A DNA stretch of 64,000 nt, taken from Nocardioides sp. WS12. GTDB taxonomy: Bacteria > Actinomycetota > Actinomycetes > Propionibacteriales > Nocardioidaceae. Position 1 is the first letter of the stretch. The number at the start of each line of letters is the position of its first letter. Of the stretch, positions 44,118 to 55,666 are shown one piece after another. The DNA lies in assembly GCF_014108865.1 (NCBI RefSeq), contig NZ_CP053928.1, positions 1,550,001-1,614,000 of the forward strand, in the 5' to 3' direction. Position numbers and translations under genes: made by a program. The notes beneath the pieces are model-generated. The model was not told where the DNA came from. It saw only the letters and a program-made list of their open reading frames with translations, and did not search any database.

Positions 44118-45650
44118 TCACGTGTGGTGGCCAGGTTTGCGCTCGTCGCCCGAGGTGGGTGTGGCGATCGGCGTGGGTTCGGTGCGGCCGCGCACGACGA
44201 CGGGCTCGAGTTGCGTCCAGTACGCAGCCTCGTCTCCGGCCGCGTCGAGTAGGTCGCCTCGCGCGAGCACGAGCAAGGGCACGTCCTTGGCGAGGTCGGT
44301 CAGTCGGGCTGCCTCGTTGATCGGGTCGCCGATGACGGTGTATTCGTAGCGTTCGGCCGCGCCGACATTCCCGGCCACCGCAGGGCCGGCGGACACGCCG
44401 ATGCCCGCCCGCAGTTCGGGGACCTCGGCGCGAAGTCGCTCGCCCATCACTCGCGCGGCTGTCAGCAGAGACTGTTCAAGGCCTTCCGCGGGGGTAGGCG
44501 CTCCCCAGACCGCCAGGGCGGCGTCGCCCTCGAACTTGTTGATGAGGCCGCCATGGGTGTGCACCACGTCGATCACCACGGCGAAGAACTGGTTGAGCAG
44601 CGCGACGACCTCTTCGGGTGGGCGGTTGGTCGCCATCGTCGTCGATCCGATGATGTCGACGAAGAGGGCACCGACGTTGCGGACCTCGCCGCCGAGCCGG
44701 ACGCCGTTCTCGAGGGCAGCCCTGGCGACGTCGGGTCCGACGTGTCGGCCGAACAGGTCGCGGATCTGCTCCCGTTCGCGTAGCCCGTGCACCATCTCGT
44801 TGAAGCCTGCCTGGAGGACGCCGACCTCGGTGCCGTCGTAGATCGGAACCTCCGTCGACAGGTGTCCTCGCTGTACGGCGTACACCGCCTTGCGGAGCGC
44901 CTTGATGGGGTCCGAACTGGCCTTGGCGGCCATCCAGATGGTGAAGCCTCCCAGGACGAACGCGATGCCGCCGAGAACCAGCACAGTCACGGCCAGCTGC
45001 TCGACGGTGGTGGTCCCGCTCAGGCCGAGCGCGGTGATGGCGGACAGGCACATGCCGAGGATGAGCGTGCCCGAACCCAGCAGCCAGGCGAGGAAGGTGC
45101 GTGCGCCGACGCGCATCCCCACGCGGCGGGGCACTCCGCTGGCGAGGGCCCGGCGGGCGAAGGGCCGCGTGAGTCGTTCGGTCACCAGATAGCTCAGCGA
45201 GCTGGTGAGCATCCCCGCCATCGAGACGCTGATTCCGACGAGCACGCCGAGCGTGATGTCGTAGCGCGCGTTGAACGCAGCGAAGACGAGGGCTGCGATC
45301 AGCCACAGGCTGCCCTGGATGCGGAAGACACGCTGGGGGAGTGTGAGGACGGCCCGACGCTCGGCGTCCGTCGGTTCCCGGTGCTCGTAGAACCAGCGCA
45401 TCGACTTGCGGTTCAGCGAGAGTCCTCGCCACACACCGAAGGCGATGGCGACGGTCACGTAGCCGACCGTGAGCCAGAGGTTCGCGATCTTCACGGCATC
45501 TTCGTGCCGAATCGTCGGGAGCGGTACGACGAACGACGCGATCGGCAAGATGGCGCACGCGCCGCCAATGTTGATGACCACGATGCTGGAGACCGTGGCC
45601 GCGCGCAGCCACCACGCACCGACTCGCCCCATCCGCCTTCGCCGCGTCAT
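44118..45650 (-). CDS. membrane-bound class III adenylate cyclase with HAMP domain
   Basis: About 510 residues from the ATG at 45650; longer frames reach into the palindromic promoter. Six membrane helices (about 15-235), a HAMP linker (about 240-295) and a C-terminal cyclase domain. Metal-binding Asp332 (FVDIIGS) and Asp376 (EGD), substrate-selecting Lys372 (NKFEGD) and the GDPINEAARL motif are all present, so cAMP production is expected. The layout is like the Rv1318c/Rv3645 group of M. tuberculosis. Monocistronic and adjacent to the integration scar. Confidence 0.9.
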   Translation of the reverse strand: MTRRRRMGRVGAWWLRAATVSSIVVINIGGACAILPIASFVVPLPTIRHEDAVKIANLWLTVGYVTVAIAFGVWRGLSLNRKSMRWFYEHREPTDAERRAVLTLPQRVFRIQGSLWLIAALVFAAFNARYDITLGVLVGISVSMAGMLTSSLSYLVTERLTRPFARRALASGVPRRVGMRVGARTFLAWLLGSGTLILGMCLSAITALGLSGTTTVEQLAVTVLVLGGIAFVLGGFTIWMAAKASSDPIKALRKAVYAVQRGHLSTEVPIYDGTEVGVLQAGFNEMVHGLREREQIRDLFGRHVGPDVARAALENGVRLGGEVRNVGALFVDIIGSTTMATNRPPEEVVALLNQFFAVVIDVVHTHGGLINKFEGDAALAVWGAPTPAEGLEQSLLTAARVMGERLRAEVPELRAGIGVSAGPAVAGNVGAAERYEYTVIGDPINEAARLTDLAKDVPLLVLARGDLLDAAGDEAAYWTQLEPVVVRGRTEPTPIATPTSGDERKPGHHT

Positions 45651-45710
45651 GGGCGAACCGTGTTCATCGCGAGCCGGAACACGGTGCGATCGCGACGTAT
45701 CCCACCATGG

Positions 45711-45736
45711 TTTGAGTGTACGGTCGTACACTCAAA
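45711..45736. promoter_or_regulatory. perfect 12-base inverted repeat, 2-base spacer
   Basis: Left arm TTTGAGTGTACG (45711-45722), spacer GT, right arm its exact reverse complement (45725-45736). It lies 61 bases upstream of the adenylate cyclase start and just before a tiny plus-strand frame at 45747. The most symmetric site in the window; likely operator of the cyclase gene. Confidence 0.7.
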
Positions 45737-45769
45737 GGTGGAAATCATGGCACCCAACCGGTCGAGGTG

Positions 45770-45805
45770 CATCGCCATCGCCATCGCCATCGCCATCGCC
45801 ATCGC
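45770..45805 (+). repeat. six tandem CATCGC hexamers inside a 20-codon frame
   Basis: Uninterrupted CATCGC x6. The repeat lies in a short frame 45747-45809 (ATG, preceded by AGGTGG) that would encode MAPNRSRC followed by six Ile-Ala pairs. A leader peptide or hydrophobic microprotein is possible, but a slippage-generated repeat with no coding role is equally likely. It lies in the gap between the cyclase and pyruvate carboxylase genes. Confidence 0.6.
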
Positions 45806-45845
45806 CTGACCCGGCTCGGCTCGGCGTTGGCGAGTTCGTCGGGTG

Positions 45846-48800
45846 TCAGTCGAGCTCCATGACCAGATCGCCGCCGTCGACGGGTTGGGTGTCGGAGAAG
45901 GCCAGTCTCTTCACGGTTCCCGCGACCGGTGCGGTGATCGAGGCCTCCATCTTCATGGCTTCGATGGTGGCGACGACGTCGCCGGCCGCGACGGTGTCAC
46001 CGGCCGCGACGACAGGTGTGACCGCGCCCTGGAAGGGGGCGGCGACGTGGCCGGGCTTGGTGGGATCGGCCTTCTCTGCGCTGGCGACCTCGGCAGCGAC
46101 CGAGCGGTCGCGCACCGACATCGGTCGGAGTTGGCCGTTGATGGTGCACATGACGGTGCGGTAGCCGCGTTCGTCGGGCTCGCCGATCGCCTCGAGACCG
46201 AGGAGCAGTTTCACGCCCTCGGCGAGCGCGACCTCGTGTTCCTCGCCCTGGGTGAGGCCGTAGAGGTAGTCGCGGGTGGGCACCACGGACACGTCGCCGT
46301 ACGTCTGCCGAACGTCGTCGAAGGCCTTCGTGGGCGCGGGGAACAGCAGCTGGTTGAGGGTACGACGACGGTCGGTGGCGAGCGCGTCCTGCTGCTGGAA
46401 CGTGAGAGTCGGCTCGGTGGCCTGCCAGGTGCGTCCGGCCAGTGCCTTGGTGCGGAACGGTTCGGGCCAGCCTCCGGGCGGGTCGCCGAGTTCCCCGGAG
46501 AGGAACCCGATGACTGAATCGGGGATGTCGAACTTCCCGGGATCCTCCTCGAACGCCTCGGGGCTGGCGCCGACGGCGACCAGGTGCAGTGCGAGGTCGC
46601 CGATGACCTTGGACGACGGGGTGACCTTCGGGACGTTGCCGAGGATCCGGTTCGCGGCGGCGTACATGTCCTCGACCTGTTCGAACTTCTCACCGAGGCC
46701 CAGTGCGATGGCCTGTTGGCGCAGGTTGGAGAGCTGACCACCGGGGATCTCGTGGGTGTAGACGCGCCCGGTGGGCGACGGCAGGCCGGACTCGAACGGT
46801 GCGTAGAGGCGACGCGTCGCCTCCCAGTAGGGCTCGAGGGCGTTCACGTTCGCCAGGGACAGACCGGTCTCACGGTCCGAGTGGTCGGTGGTCGCGACCA
46901 GCGCGGGCTGCGAGGTGGTGCCCGACATGGAAGCGCACGCGGCATCGACCGCGTCGACCCCGGCATCGATCGCCGCGAGCAGGGTGGCGAGCTGGCCACC
47001 GGGTGTGTCGTGGGTGTGCAGGTGCACCGGCAGGTCGAACCGGTCGCGCAGTGCGGTGACCAGGGTCCGGGCAGCCGGGGCGCGCAGCAGGCCGGCCATG
47101 TCCTTGATCGCCAGCACGTGTGCGCCGGCGTCGACGATCTGCTCGGCCAGGCGCAGGTAGTAGTCGAGCGTGTAGAGCTTCTCGTCGGGTGAGGAGAGGT
47201 CGCCGGTGTAGCAGAGCGCGACCTCCGCGACCGTGGTTCCGGTCGCGCGGACGGCCTCGATCGCGGGCCGCATCTGGTCGACGTCGTTGAGGGCGTCGAA
47301 GATCCGGAACACGTCGATGCCGGTCTCGGCGGCCTCCTGCACGAAGGCCTGAGTGACGGCCTCCGGGTACGGCGTGTAGCCGACCGTGTTGCGGCCACGG
47401 AGCAGCATCTGCAGGCAGATGTTCGGCACCGCAGCGCGCAGGGAGGCCAGCCGCTCCCATGGGTCCTCGGCGAGGAAGCGCAGCGCGACGTCGTACGTCG
47501 CCCCGCCCCAGCACTCCAGTGACCACAGCTCGGGGGTGAGCCGGGCGACGTGGTCGGCCACGCCGAGCAGGTCGATGGTGCGGACCCTGGTCGCGAGCAG
47601 CGACTGGTGGGCGTCGCGGAAGGTGGTGTCGGTGACGGCGACACCCGTGCGGACGCGCAGGTCGCGGGCGAACTGCTCCGGCCCGACGGCGAGCAGCTGC
47701 TGACGCGAACCATCGGGCACCGGGACAGTGGTGTCCAGGACCGGCAGCTTCGACGCGGGGTCCACACTCACCCGGGCCGGGCCGTTGGGCTGGTTGACGG
47801 TGACGTCGGCGAGGAACGCCAGCAACTTGCTGCCGTGATCACCCGAGGACCTCGTGGCGAGCAACCACGGGTGCGTCTCGATGAAGGACGTCGTGACCCG
47901 CCCGGCCTCGAAGTCCGGGTCGCGCAACACCGCCTCCAGGAAGGCGATGTTGGTGGAGACCCCGCTGATCTTGAATTCCGCCAGCGCCCGCTGCGCCTTC
48001 TCCACAGCCTTGTCGAAGGTACGACCACGGCAGGTGAGTTTGGCGAGCATCGAGTCGAAGTGCGCCGAGACCTCGGCACCGGTGTACGTCGTACCGCCGT
48101 CGAGGCGGACGCCCGGACCGCCCGGCGATCGGTAGGTCGTGATCTTCCCGGTGTCGGGGCGGAACCCGTTGGCGGGATCTTCCGTCGTGATCCGGCACTG
48201 CAGGGCCGCACCCCGCAGGCGGATGGTGTCCTGCGCGAGGCCGAGGTCGGCGAGCGTCTCGCCGGCAGCGATCCGCAGCTGCGACTGGACCAGGTCGACG
48301 TCGGTGACCTCCTCGGTCACCGTGTGCTCGACCTGGATGCGGGGGTTCATCTCGATGAAGACGTAGTTGCCCTCGCGGTCCAGCAGGAACTCGACCGTGC
48401 CCGCGCAGGTGTAGCCGATCTCGCGGGCGAAACGGACGGCGTCGGCGCACATCCGGTCCCGGAGCTCGGGATCCAGGTTCGGTGCCGGGGCGATCTCGAC
48501 GACCTTCTGGTGGCGGCGCTGGACCGAGCAGTCCCGCTCGAAGAGGTGGATCACCTCGCCGGTGGCGTCGGCGAGGATCTGGACCTCGATGTGGCGCGGG
48601 TCGACGACCGCCTGCTCGATGAAGACCGTCGGGTCGCCGAACGCACCGTCGGCCTCGCGCATGCAGGTCTCGATGGCCTCGCGCAACTGGTCCCGGTCGT
48701 CGACCCGGCGCATGCCGCGCCCGCCACCGCCGGCGACGGCCTTCACGAACAATGGTGCCGGGATCGCCTCGGCAGCCGCGACCAGGGCCTCCACGTCGGT

Positions 48801-49214
48801 CGAGGGGTCGACGCTCCTCAGCGTGGGTACACCCGCCGCCCGGGCAGCTTCGATCGCCCGGGCCTTGTTGCCGGTCAGTTCCAGCACCGACGACGGAGGC
48901 CCGACGAACGTGATCCCCGCCGCGGTGCATGCCTCGGCCAGGGCGGGGTTCTCCGACAGGAATCCGTAGCCGGGATAGACCGCGTCGGCACCGCACGCGA
49001 CCGCAGCCGCGACGATCGCCTCGGGATCCAGGTACGCCCGGACCGGGTGACCGCGTTCCCCGATCTCGTACGCCTCGTCCGCCCGCAACCGGTGCTCGCT
49101 CCACCGGTCCTCGTGCGGAAACACGGCCACCGTGCGGGCGCCGATCTCGTTCGCTGCCCGGAAGGCCCGGATCGCGATCTCGCCACGATTGGCGACCAGC
49201 ACCTTGCTGAACAT
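45846..49214 (-). CDS. pyc: pyruvate carboxylase
   Basis: 1122 residues, the normal length for a single-chain pyruvate carboxylase. Biotin carboxylase domain about 1-450 (LVANRGEIAIRAFRAANE, GGGGRGMRRV ATP loop, FIEMNPRIQVEH), carboxyltransferase TIM barrel about 510-800 (TDTTFRDAHQSLLATR, metal-site HLHTHDT), and a biotinyl domain at the C-terminus with EAMKME (Lys1088). Converts pyruvate, bicarbonate and ATP to oxaloacetate. AGGAG site. It lies 31 bases after the PDH E2 gene on the same strand. Confidence 0.96.
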   Translation of the reverse strand: MFSKVLVANRGEIAIRAFRAANEIGARTVAVFPHEDRWSEHRLRADEAYEIGERGHPVRAYLDPEAIVAAAVACGADAVYPGYGFLSENPALAEACTAAGITFVGPPSSVLELTGNKARAIEAARAAGVPTLRSVDPSTDVEALVAAAEAIPAPLFVKAVAGGGGRGMRRVDDRDQLREAIETCMREADGAFGDPTVFIEQAVVDPRHIEVQILADATGEVIHLFERDCSVQRRHQKVVEIAPAPNLDPELRDRMCADAVRFAREIGYTCAGTVEFLLDREGNYVFIEMNPRIQVEHTVTEEVTDVDLVQSQLRIAAGETLADLGLAQDTIRLRGAALQCRITTEDPANGFRPDTGKITTYRSPGGPGVRLDGGTTYTGAEVSAHFDSMLAKLTCRGRTFDKAVEKAQRALAEFKISGVSTNIAFLEAVLRDPDFEAGRVTTSFIETHPWLLATRSSGDHGSKLLAFLADVTVNQPNGPARVSVDPASKLPVLDTTVPVPDGSRQQLLAVGPEQFARDLRVRTGVAVTDTTFRDAHQSLLATRVRTIDLLGVADHVARLTPELWSLECWGGATYDVALRFLAEDPWERLASLRAAVPNICLQMLLRGRNTVGYTPYPEAVTQAFVQEAAETGIDVFRIFDALNDVDQMRPAIEAVRATGTTVAEVALCYTGDLSSPDEKLYTLDYYLRLAEQIVDAGAHVLAIKDMAGLLRAPAARTLVTALRDRFDLPVHLHTHDTPGGQLATLLAAIDAGVDAVDAACASMSGTTSQPALVATTDHSDRETGLSLANVNALEPYWEATRRLYAPFESGLPSPTGRVYTHEIPGGQLSNLRQQAIALGLGEKFEQVEDMYAAANRILGNVPKVTPSSKVIGDLALHLVAVGASPEAFEEDPGKFDIPDSVIGFLSGELGDPPGGWPEPFRTKALAGRTWQATEPTLTFQQQDALATDRRRTLNQLLFPAPTKAFDDVRQTYGDVSVVPTRDYLYGLTQGEEHEVALAEGVKLLLGLEAIGEPDERGYRTVMCTINGQLRPMSVRDRSVAAEVASAEKADPTKPGHVAAPFQGAVTPVVAAGDTVAAGDVVATIEAMKMEASITAPVAGTVKRLAFSDTQPVDGGDLVMELD

Positions 49215-49245
49215 CGGAACTCCTGCGGGGGTCAGTCGACAAACC

Positions 49246-50523
49246 TCAGAGTGCGAGTCGTCGTACGTCGGCGGCCAGGTGGGCGAGGTGGGCGGTGAAG
49301 CGTGCGGCCAGGGCGCCGTCGATGACGCGGTGGTCGTAGGACAGGCACAGCGGGAGCATCAGCCGGGGGACGAAGGTCTCGCCGTTCCAAACCGGCGCCA
49401 TTGCCGAGCGTACGACTCCGAGGATAGCCACTTCGGGGGCATTGACGATGGGTGTGAAGGCAGTGCCGCCGATGCCACCGAGGCTGCTGATGGTGAAGGT
49501 CGCGCCCTGCATGTCGGTGGCGGTGAGCTTGCCTTCGCGGGCTCGGGCCGACAGCTCGCCGAGCTCGCGGCTGACTTCCAGCACGCCCTTGCGGTCGACG
49601 TCGCGCACGACGGGCACGACGAGGCCGTCGGGGGTGTCGACTGCGACGCCGAGGTGGACGTAGTCCTTGAGCACGAGCTCGTCGCCGGCCAGGGAGCTGT
49701 TGACCTCTGGGTACTTCCGCAGCGTTGCGGCCGCGGCCTTGAGCAGGAAGCTCAGCAACGTGACCCGGTAGCCCTCGGACTTCGCGGTGGCGTCCAGCTC
49801 CTTGCGGAAGGCGTCGAGCTCGGTGATGTCGGCCTCGTCGTTGTGGGTCACGTGCGGGACGTTGAGCCACGAACGGTGCAGGTGGGCACCGGACAGCTTC
49901 TTGATCCGCGAGACCGGCACCTTCCGGATCGGCCCGAACTTCGAGAAGTCGATCTCCGGAATGGGCGGGATGCCACTGGTGCCGGTGGCGCCCGCGGGCG
50001 CGATCGATCGCCCGTAGTGGGTGAGCAGGTCCTGCTTGGTCACCCGCTCCTGCGGACCGGTGCCGGCGACCGCGACGAGATCGACCTCGAGTTCTCGGGC
50101 CAGGCGGCGGACGAGGGGAGTGGCGCGCAATGTGTTGCTTGAAGGAGGTGTCGGGATTTCCGCGGCGGGTGTCGGTGCGGACGGCTCAGGGGCCGGGGGC
50201 GCCGCCGGTGTGGGAGCAGGGACGGGTTCCTCAGGAGCGGCAGCCGGCTCGGCGGCCTCCTCGACCAGCGGAGCCGTCGTGGCGATCGCGATCACGGTGC
50301 CCTTGCTGACGGTGTCACCGACCTGCACCGACATCGACACGATCGTGCCGCTGATCGGGGACGGCACCTCCATCGTGGCCTTGTCGGTTTCCAGCGCGAT
50401 CAGCGGATCCTCGGCCCGGACCACGCTGCCGGCGCTGACCAGGATCTCGATGACGGGTACGTCGGCGAAGTCGCCGATGTCGGGTACGCGAATCTCCACG
50501 GTGCTCTCCATCGTTCCAGCCAT
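49246..50523 (-). CDS. aceF: dihydrolipoamide acetyltransferase, pyruvate dehydrogenase E2
   Basis: 425 residues. One lipoyl domain at about 8-82 with Lys48 in ETDKATMEV, a Pro/Ala-rich linker (about 90-130), an E1/E3-binding domain (about 135-170, ATPLVRRLARELEVDL), and a catalytic acetyltransferase domain with DHRVIDG (His398, Asp402). It transfers acetyl from E1-bound lipoate to CoA. Starts 10 bases after the E1 stop. A single lipoyl domain is at the low end for AceF-type E2. No E3 gene is in the window. Confidence 0.92.
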   Translation of the reverse strand: MAGTMESTVEIRVPDIGDFADVPVIEILVSAGSVVRAEDPLIALETDKATMEVPSPISGTIVSMSVQVGDTVSKGTVIAIATTAPLVEEAAEPAAAPEEPVPAPTPAAPPAPEPSAPTPAAEIPTPPSSNTLRATPLVRRLARELEVDLVAVAGTGPQERVTKQDLLTHYGRSIAPAGATGTSGIPPIPEIDFSKFGPIRKVPVSRIKKLSGAHLHRSWLNVPHVTHNDEADITELDAFRKELDATAKSEGYRVTLLSFLLKAAAATLRKYPEVNSSLAGDELVLKDYVHLGVAVDTPDGLVVPVVRDVDRKGVLEVSRELGELSARAREGKLTATDMQGATFTISSLGGIGGTAFTPIVNAPEVAILGVVRSAMAPVWNGETFVPRLMLPLCLSYDHRVIDGALAARFTAHLAHLAADVRRLAL

Positions 50524-50533
50524 CAGTCTGTCC

Positions 50534-53191
<2,658 letters not shown>

Positions 53192-53251
53192 CCGCGTCTT
53201 CCGATCGGTGGTGATGGGCGTCACCAGCCTGCGGGACTCCTAGCAATGCGT

Positions 53252-53267
53252 CCAATGCCTAGATTGG
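53252..53267. promoter_or_regulatory. CCAAT-n6-ATTGG inverted repeat before aceE
   Basis: Short symmetric site in the gap between the LysR stop (53275) and aceE start (53191), about 60 bases upstream of the latter. A LysR-type binding site is plausible; evidence is only position and symmetry. Confidence 0.35.
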
Positions 53268-53274
53268 GCACAAC

Positions 53275-54171
53275 TCATGCGTCAGCGACATGGATCTTTC
53301 GACTGGTGCGGAGGGCGTGCTCGCGGAAGTGCTCGGAGGCTGGAGGCAGCCTGCGATCCCTGACCCACGCCAGCCCGATCTCGCGGGAGGCCCGCACGTC
53401 CGTGACGCGGAGCGAGGGCGCGAGAGGCGCGGCGCTGCCCCGCTGTTCGGGCAGCAGCGCCACGCCCAGGCCGGCGGAAACCAGGCCGCGCAGGGTCTCG
53501 ACCTCTTCGCCCTCGAACCCGATCCGCGGAGCGAAACCGACCTGCGCGCACAGTTCCTCGGTCACCGCGCGCAGGCTGAATCCGGGCTTGAGCAGGATGA
53601 ACTGCTCCTCAGCCATGTCGCCCAGCCGCGCCGTACGACGAGAGGCCAGCCGGTGGTCCGGTCCGACGACGAGCCGCAGCGGCTCGAGGAAGAGTCGGCG
53701 GCTGTCCAGGGCGCCTGCCGTGGGGCGGTCGCCGGTGACGGCGAGGTCAACGACACCGTTGAGGAGGTCATCGACCAGCCCGGCGTCGCCGTGCTGGCGC
53801 AGGTCGAAACGGACGTGTGGACGTTCGGTGCGGAACTCGCGGATCAACTCGGGAACCAGCCAGGTCCCCAGGGTGTGCAGGAAGGCCAGTGGGACGAAGC
53901 CGCCGTCGGGCGCGGTCGCGTCCTGGACCGATCGCACCCCGCGCTCGTACGCGTCGAGGGTGTCGCGAGCGTGCCGGACGAGCTCCCTCCCAGCCGGCGT
54001 CAGCACGAGCCCGCGACCCACGCGCTGGAACAGCGGCGTACCGACCTCGCGCTCCAAACGGGCCAGCGCTCGGGACACTGCCGGCTGCGTACGGTGGGCG
54101 AGCTCGGCGGTCTCCGTGACGGTGTGTCCGTCGGCGACGGCGAGGAATGCGCGAATGGTGTCCAGATCCAC
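53275..54171 (-). CDS. LysR-family transcriptional regulator
   Basis: 298 residues, GTG start. Winged HTH at about 1-60 (TIRAFLAVADGHTVTETAEL, then PAVSRALARLEREVGTPLFQ), then the two-lobed periplasmic-binding-like effector domain. Ordinary LysR length. It sits between the lipoate ligase and aceE genes, all on the minus strand, so it is a candidate regulator of pyruvate dehydrogenase; effector unknown. Confidence 0.92.
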   Translation of the reverse strand: MDLDTIRAFLAVADGHTVTETAELAHRTQPAVSRALARLEREVGTPLFQRVGRGLVLTPAGRELVRHARDTLDAYERGVRSVQDATAPDGGFVPLAFLHTLGTWLVPELIREFRTERPHVRFDLRQHGDAGLVDDLLNGVVDLAVTGDRPTAGALDSRRLFLEPLRLVVGPDHRLASRRTARLGDMAEEQFILLKPGFSLRAVTEELCAQVGFAPRIGFEGEEVETLRGLVSAGLGVALLPEQRGSAAPLAPSLRVTDVRASREIGLAWVRDRRLPPASEHFREHALRTSRKIHVADA

Positions 54172-54195
54172 TCGGCCATGCTGTCAGCGCATGGA

Positions 54196-54858
54196 TCAGG
54201 AGGCCAGCAGTTCGCTGATGATCGCGGCGCGCAGGTCGTCGAGTACCTCACCGACCCCGGTGGCGCGTCCCGCAAGGTCGGCGGCCGCCGTACGACGGTC
54301 CTCGGCGGACAGGTCGAGCAGGTCAAGTACGTCAGCCGGGTCCCAGCGGTCGTAGGCGATGCACTGGAAGCGCGCACCTGTGCGTGTCCGTCGCTGCGAA
54401 ATACCCACCACCTTGCGGTCCCCGATCAGCACCTCGCCCGGGCCGAGGGCCGCGAAGCAGACCAGCCGTCCCCACGGCGTCTGCTCCAGCCCGCCGCGGT
54501 AGAGCCGGGACTCCAGGCCGATTCCGTCGAGCGCTCGCTGCCAGGCCCCGCCCAGCCAGTACGTCGCCTCGCGGACGTCGTTGCTCCATCGGCGGTCATG
54601 GGTCGGCAGGACCACGTCCACCCACACGGACCGCGCCGGGTCGACGTACACCGCGCCCCCGCCACTGCGCCGACGTACGACGTCCACTCCCGCCGCGGCC
54701 GTCGCGTGCGCGTCAGCGACCGTATGGTCCTGGGCGCTGCCGAGCACCAGCGCCGACCGGGTCGGCTCGAACGACCACACCTCGCCCTCGGTGAGGTCCG
54801 GGGGAAAGGGGCGCCCGTGAAAGTCCCCGGCCGCGCCGGTGAGGTTGAGCAGTCGCAT
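54196..54858 (-). CDS. lplA: lipoate-protein ligase A family protein
   Basis: 220 residues from the ATG at 54858 (longer frames run into the divergent gene). BPL/LplA/LipB fold with the signature RRRSGGGAVYVDP (about 62-74) and a Lys in GDRKVVGISQRR for the lipoyl-adenylate. Shorter than E. coli LplA because the small C-terminal domain is absent, like LplA2/LipM-type proteins; so it could be a ligase or an octanoyltransferase. Its natural client here is Lys48 of the E2 encoded downstream. Confidence 0.85.
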   Translation of the reverse strand: MRLLNLTGAAGDFHGRPFPPDLTEGEVWSFEPTRSALVLGSAQDHTVADAHATAAAGVDVVRRRSGGGAVYVDPARSVWVDVVLPTHDRRWSNDVREATYWLGGAWQRALDGIGLESRLYRGGLEQTPWGRLVCFAALGPGEVLIGDRKVVGISQRRTRTGARFQCIAYDRWDPADVLDLLDLSAEDRRTAAADLAGRATGVGEVLDDLRAAIISELLAS

Positions 54859-55035
54859 GGGACAAGTGTTGCGCTTCTGCGAACAGCGCCGCTTCTCCCG
54901 TGCGCGAGGGCCAGTGGGGAGTGGGGCTTTCGAGGATCGGCTGCGGTGCCAGCAGGACCTCACGAGTTTGCGTGGCTGTCGCGCGGGAATGAACGTGCTT
55001 GTCGTGGCGGCCGCCCACGCGTGAGGAGAATCAGA

Positions 55036-55611
55036 ATGCTCGATCGCCGTCCCGGAGGAATCAGGAGCTCGCGCGTCGCCAGCAGGTTGCTCGCCCCGGT
55101 GGTGGGGGCGCTGGTCATCGTGCTGGTCACCGCCAGCGGTGCCTTCGCCTACTCCTACGCCAAGGCGGACCCCATCGGCGATGTGTATGTGAACGGCTCG
55201 GGGGTGACCGCCTACGAGAAGTACAGCGCCGACATCACCAAGGTGGTGACGTACTCCGATGCGACGTACCTCAATGTCAAGGTCTACGTCCGCAATCTCT
55301 ATCCCCGTGAGGGTCAACAGCTGGGGATTCACGTCGAGAACCTGCTGAACGGCAACTACAGCTCGCAGGGCGTGAAGGTCTATGCGCGCTATTACACAGA
55401 CGGTTCGAGTGTTGTCTCCTATTTCGACTACGTCACCGGATATGAGCGCACGTACACCGATGCACGAATCTCCCGCTCGGATTCCGGGAACTACACGTTG
55501 GTGCGCATTCCTCGGAGCCGCGTTTACTACACCCCGGACCGGACCTCTGTCTCCACCACCGTTTATCACACGGGCGGAAGCGTGACCGACCGCGTCGCCT
55601 ACAAGTACTGA
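55036..55611 (+). CDS. secreted protein of unknown function
   Basis: 191 residues from the ATG at 55036 (GAGGAGA site). Signal peptide: RRPGG basic start, hydrophobic LLAPVVGALVIVLVTASG, cleavage after AFA (about residue 38). The mature part is Tyr/Ser/Val/Thr-rich with alternating pattern (SYAKADPIGDVYVNGSG, then ADITKVVTYSDATYLNVKVY) and looks like an all-beta domain. No family recognised. It uses noticeably more AT-ending codons than its neighbours, so recent acquisition is possible. Confidence 0.75.
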   Translation: MLDRRPGGIRSSRVASRLLAPVVGALVIVLVTASGAFAYSYAKADPIGDVYVNGSGVTAYEKYSADITKVVTYSDATYLNVKVYVRNLYPREGQQLGIHVENLLNGNYSSQGVKVYARYYTDGSSVVSYFDYVTGYERTYTDARISRSDSGNYTLVRIPRSRVYYTPDRTSVSTTVYHTGGSVTDRVAYKY

Positions 55612-55666
55612 ACCCCGACTCCGGCCACGGCGGGATCTTCCCGGATGCGGAGCACCATCGCCGGGT

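Noticed and set aside
47550-49298. Long open frame opposite pyruvate carboxylase
   Set aside because: Antisense frame produced by high third-position GC; Arg/Gly/Asp-rich with no domain, and the minus-strand gene is certain.
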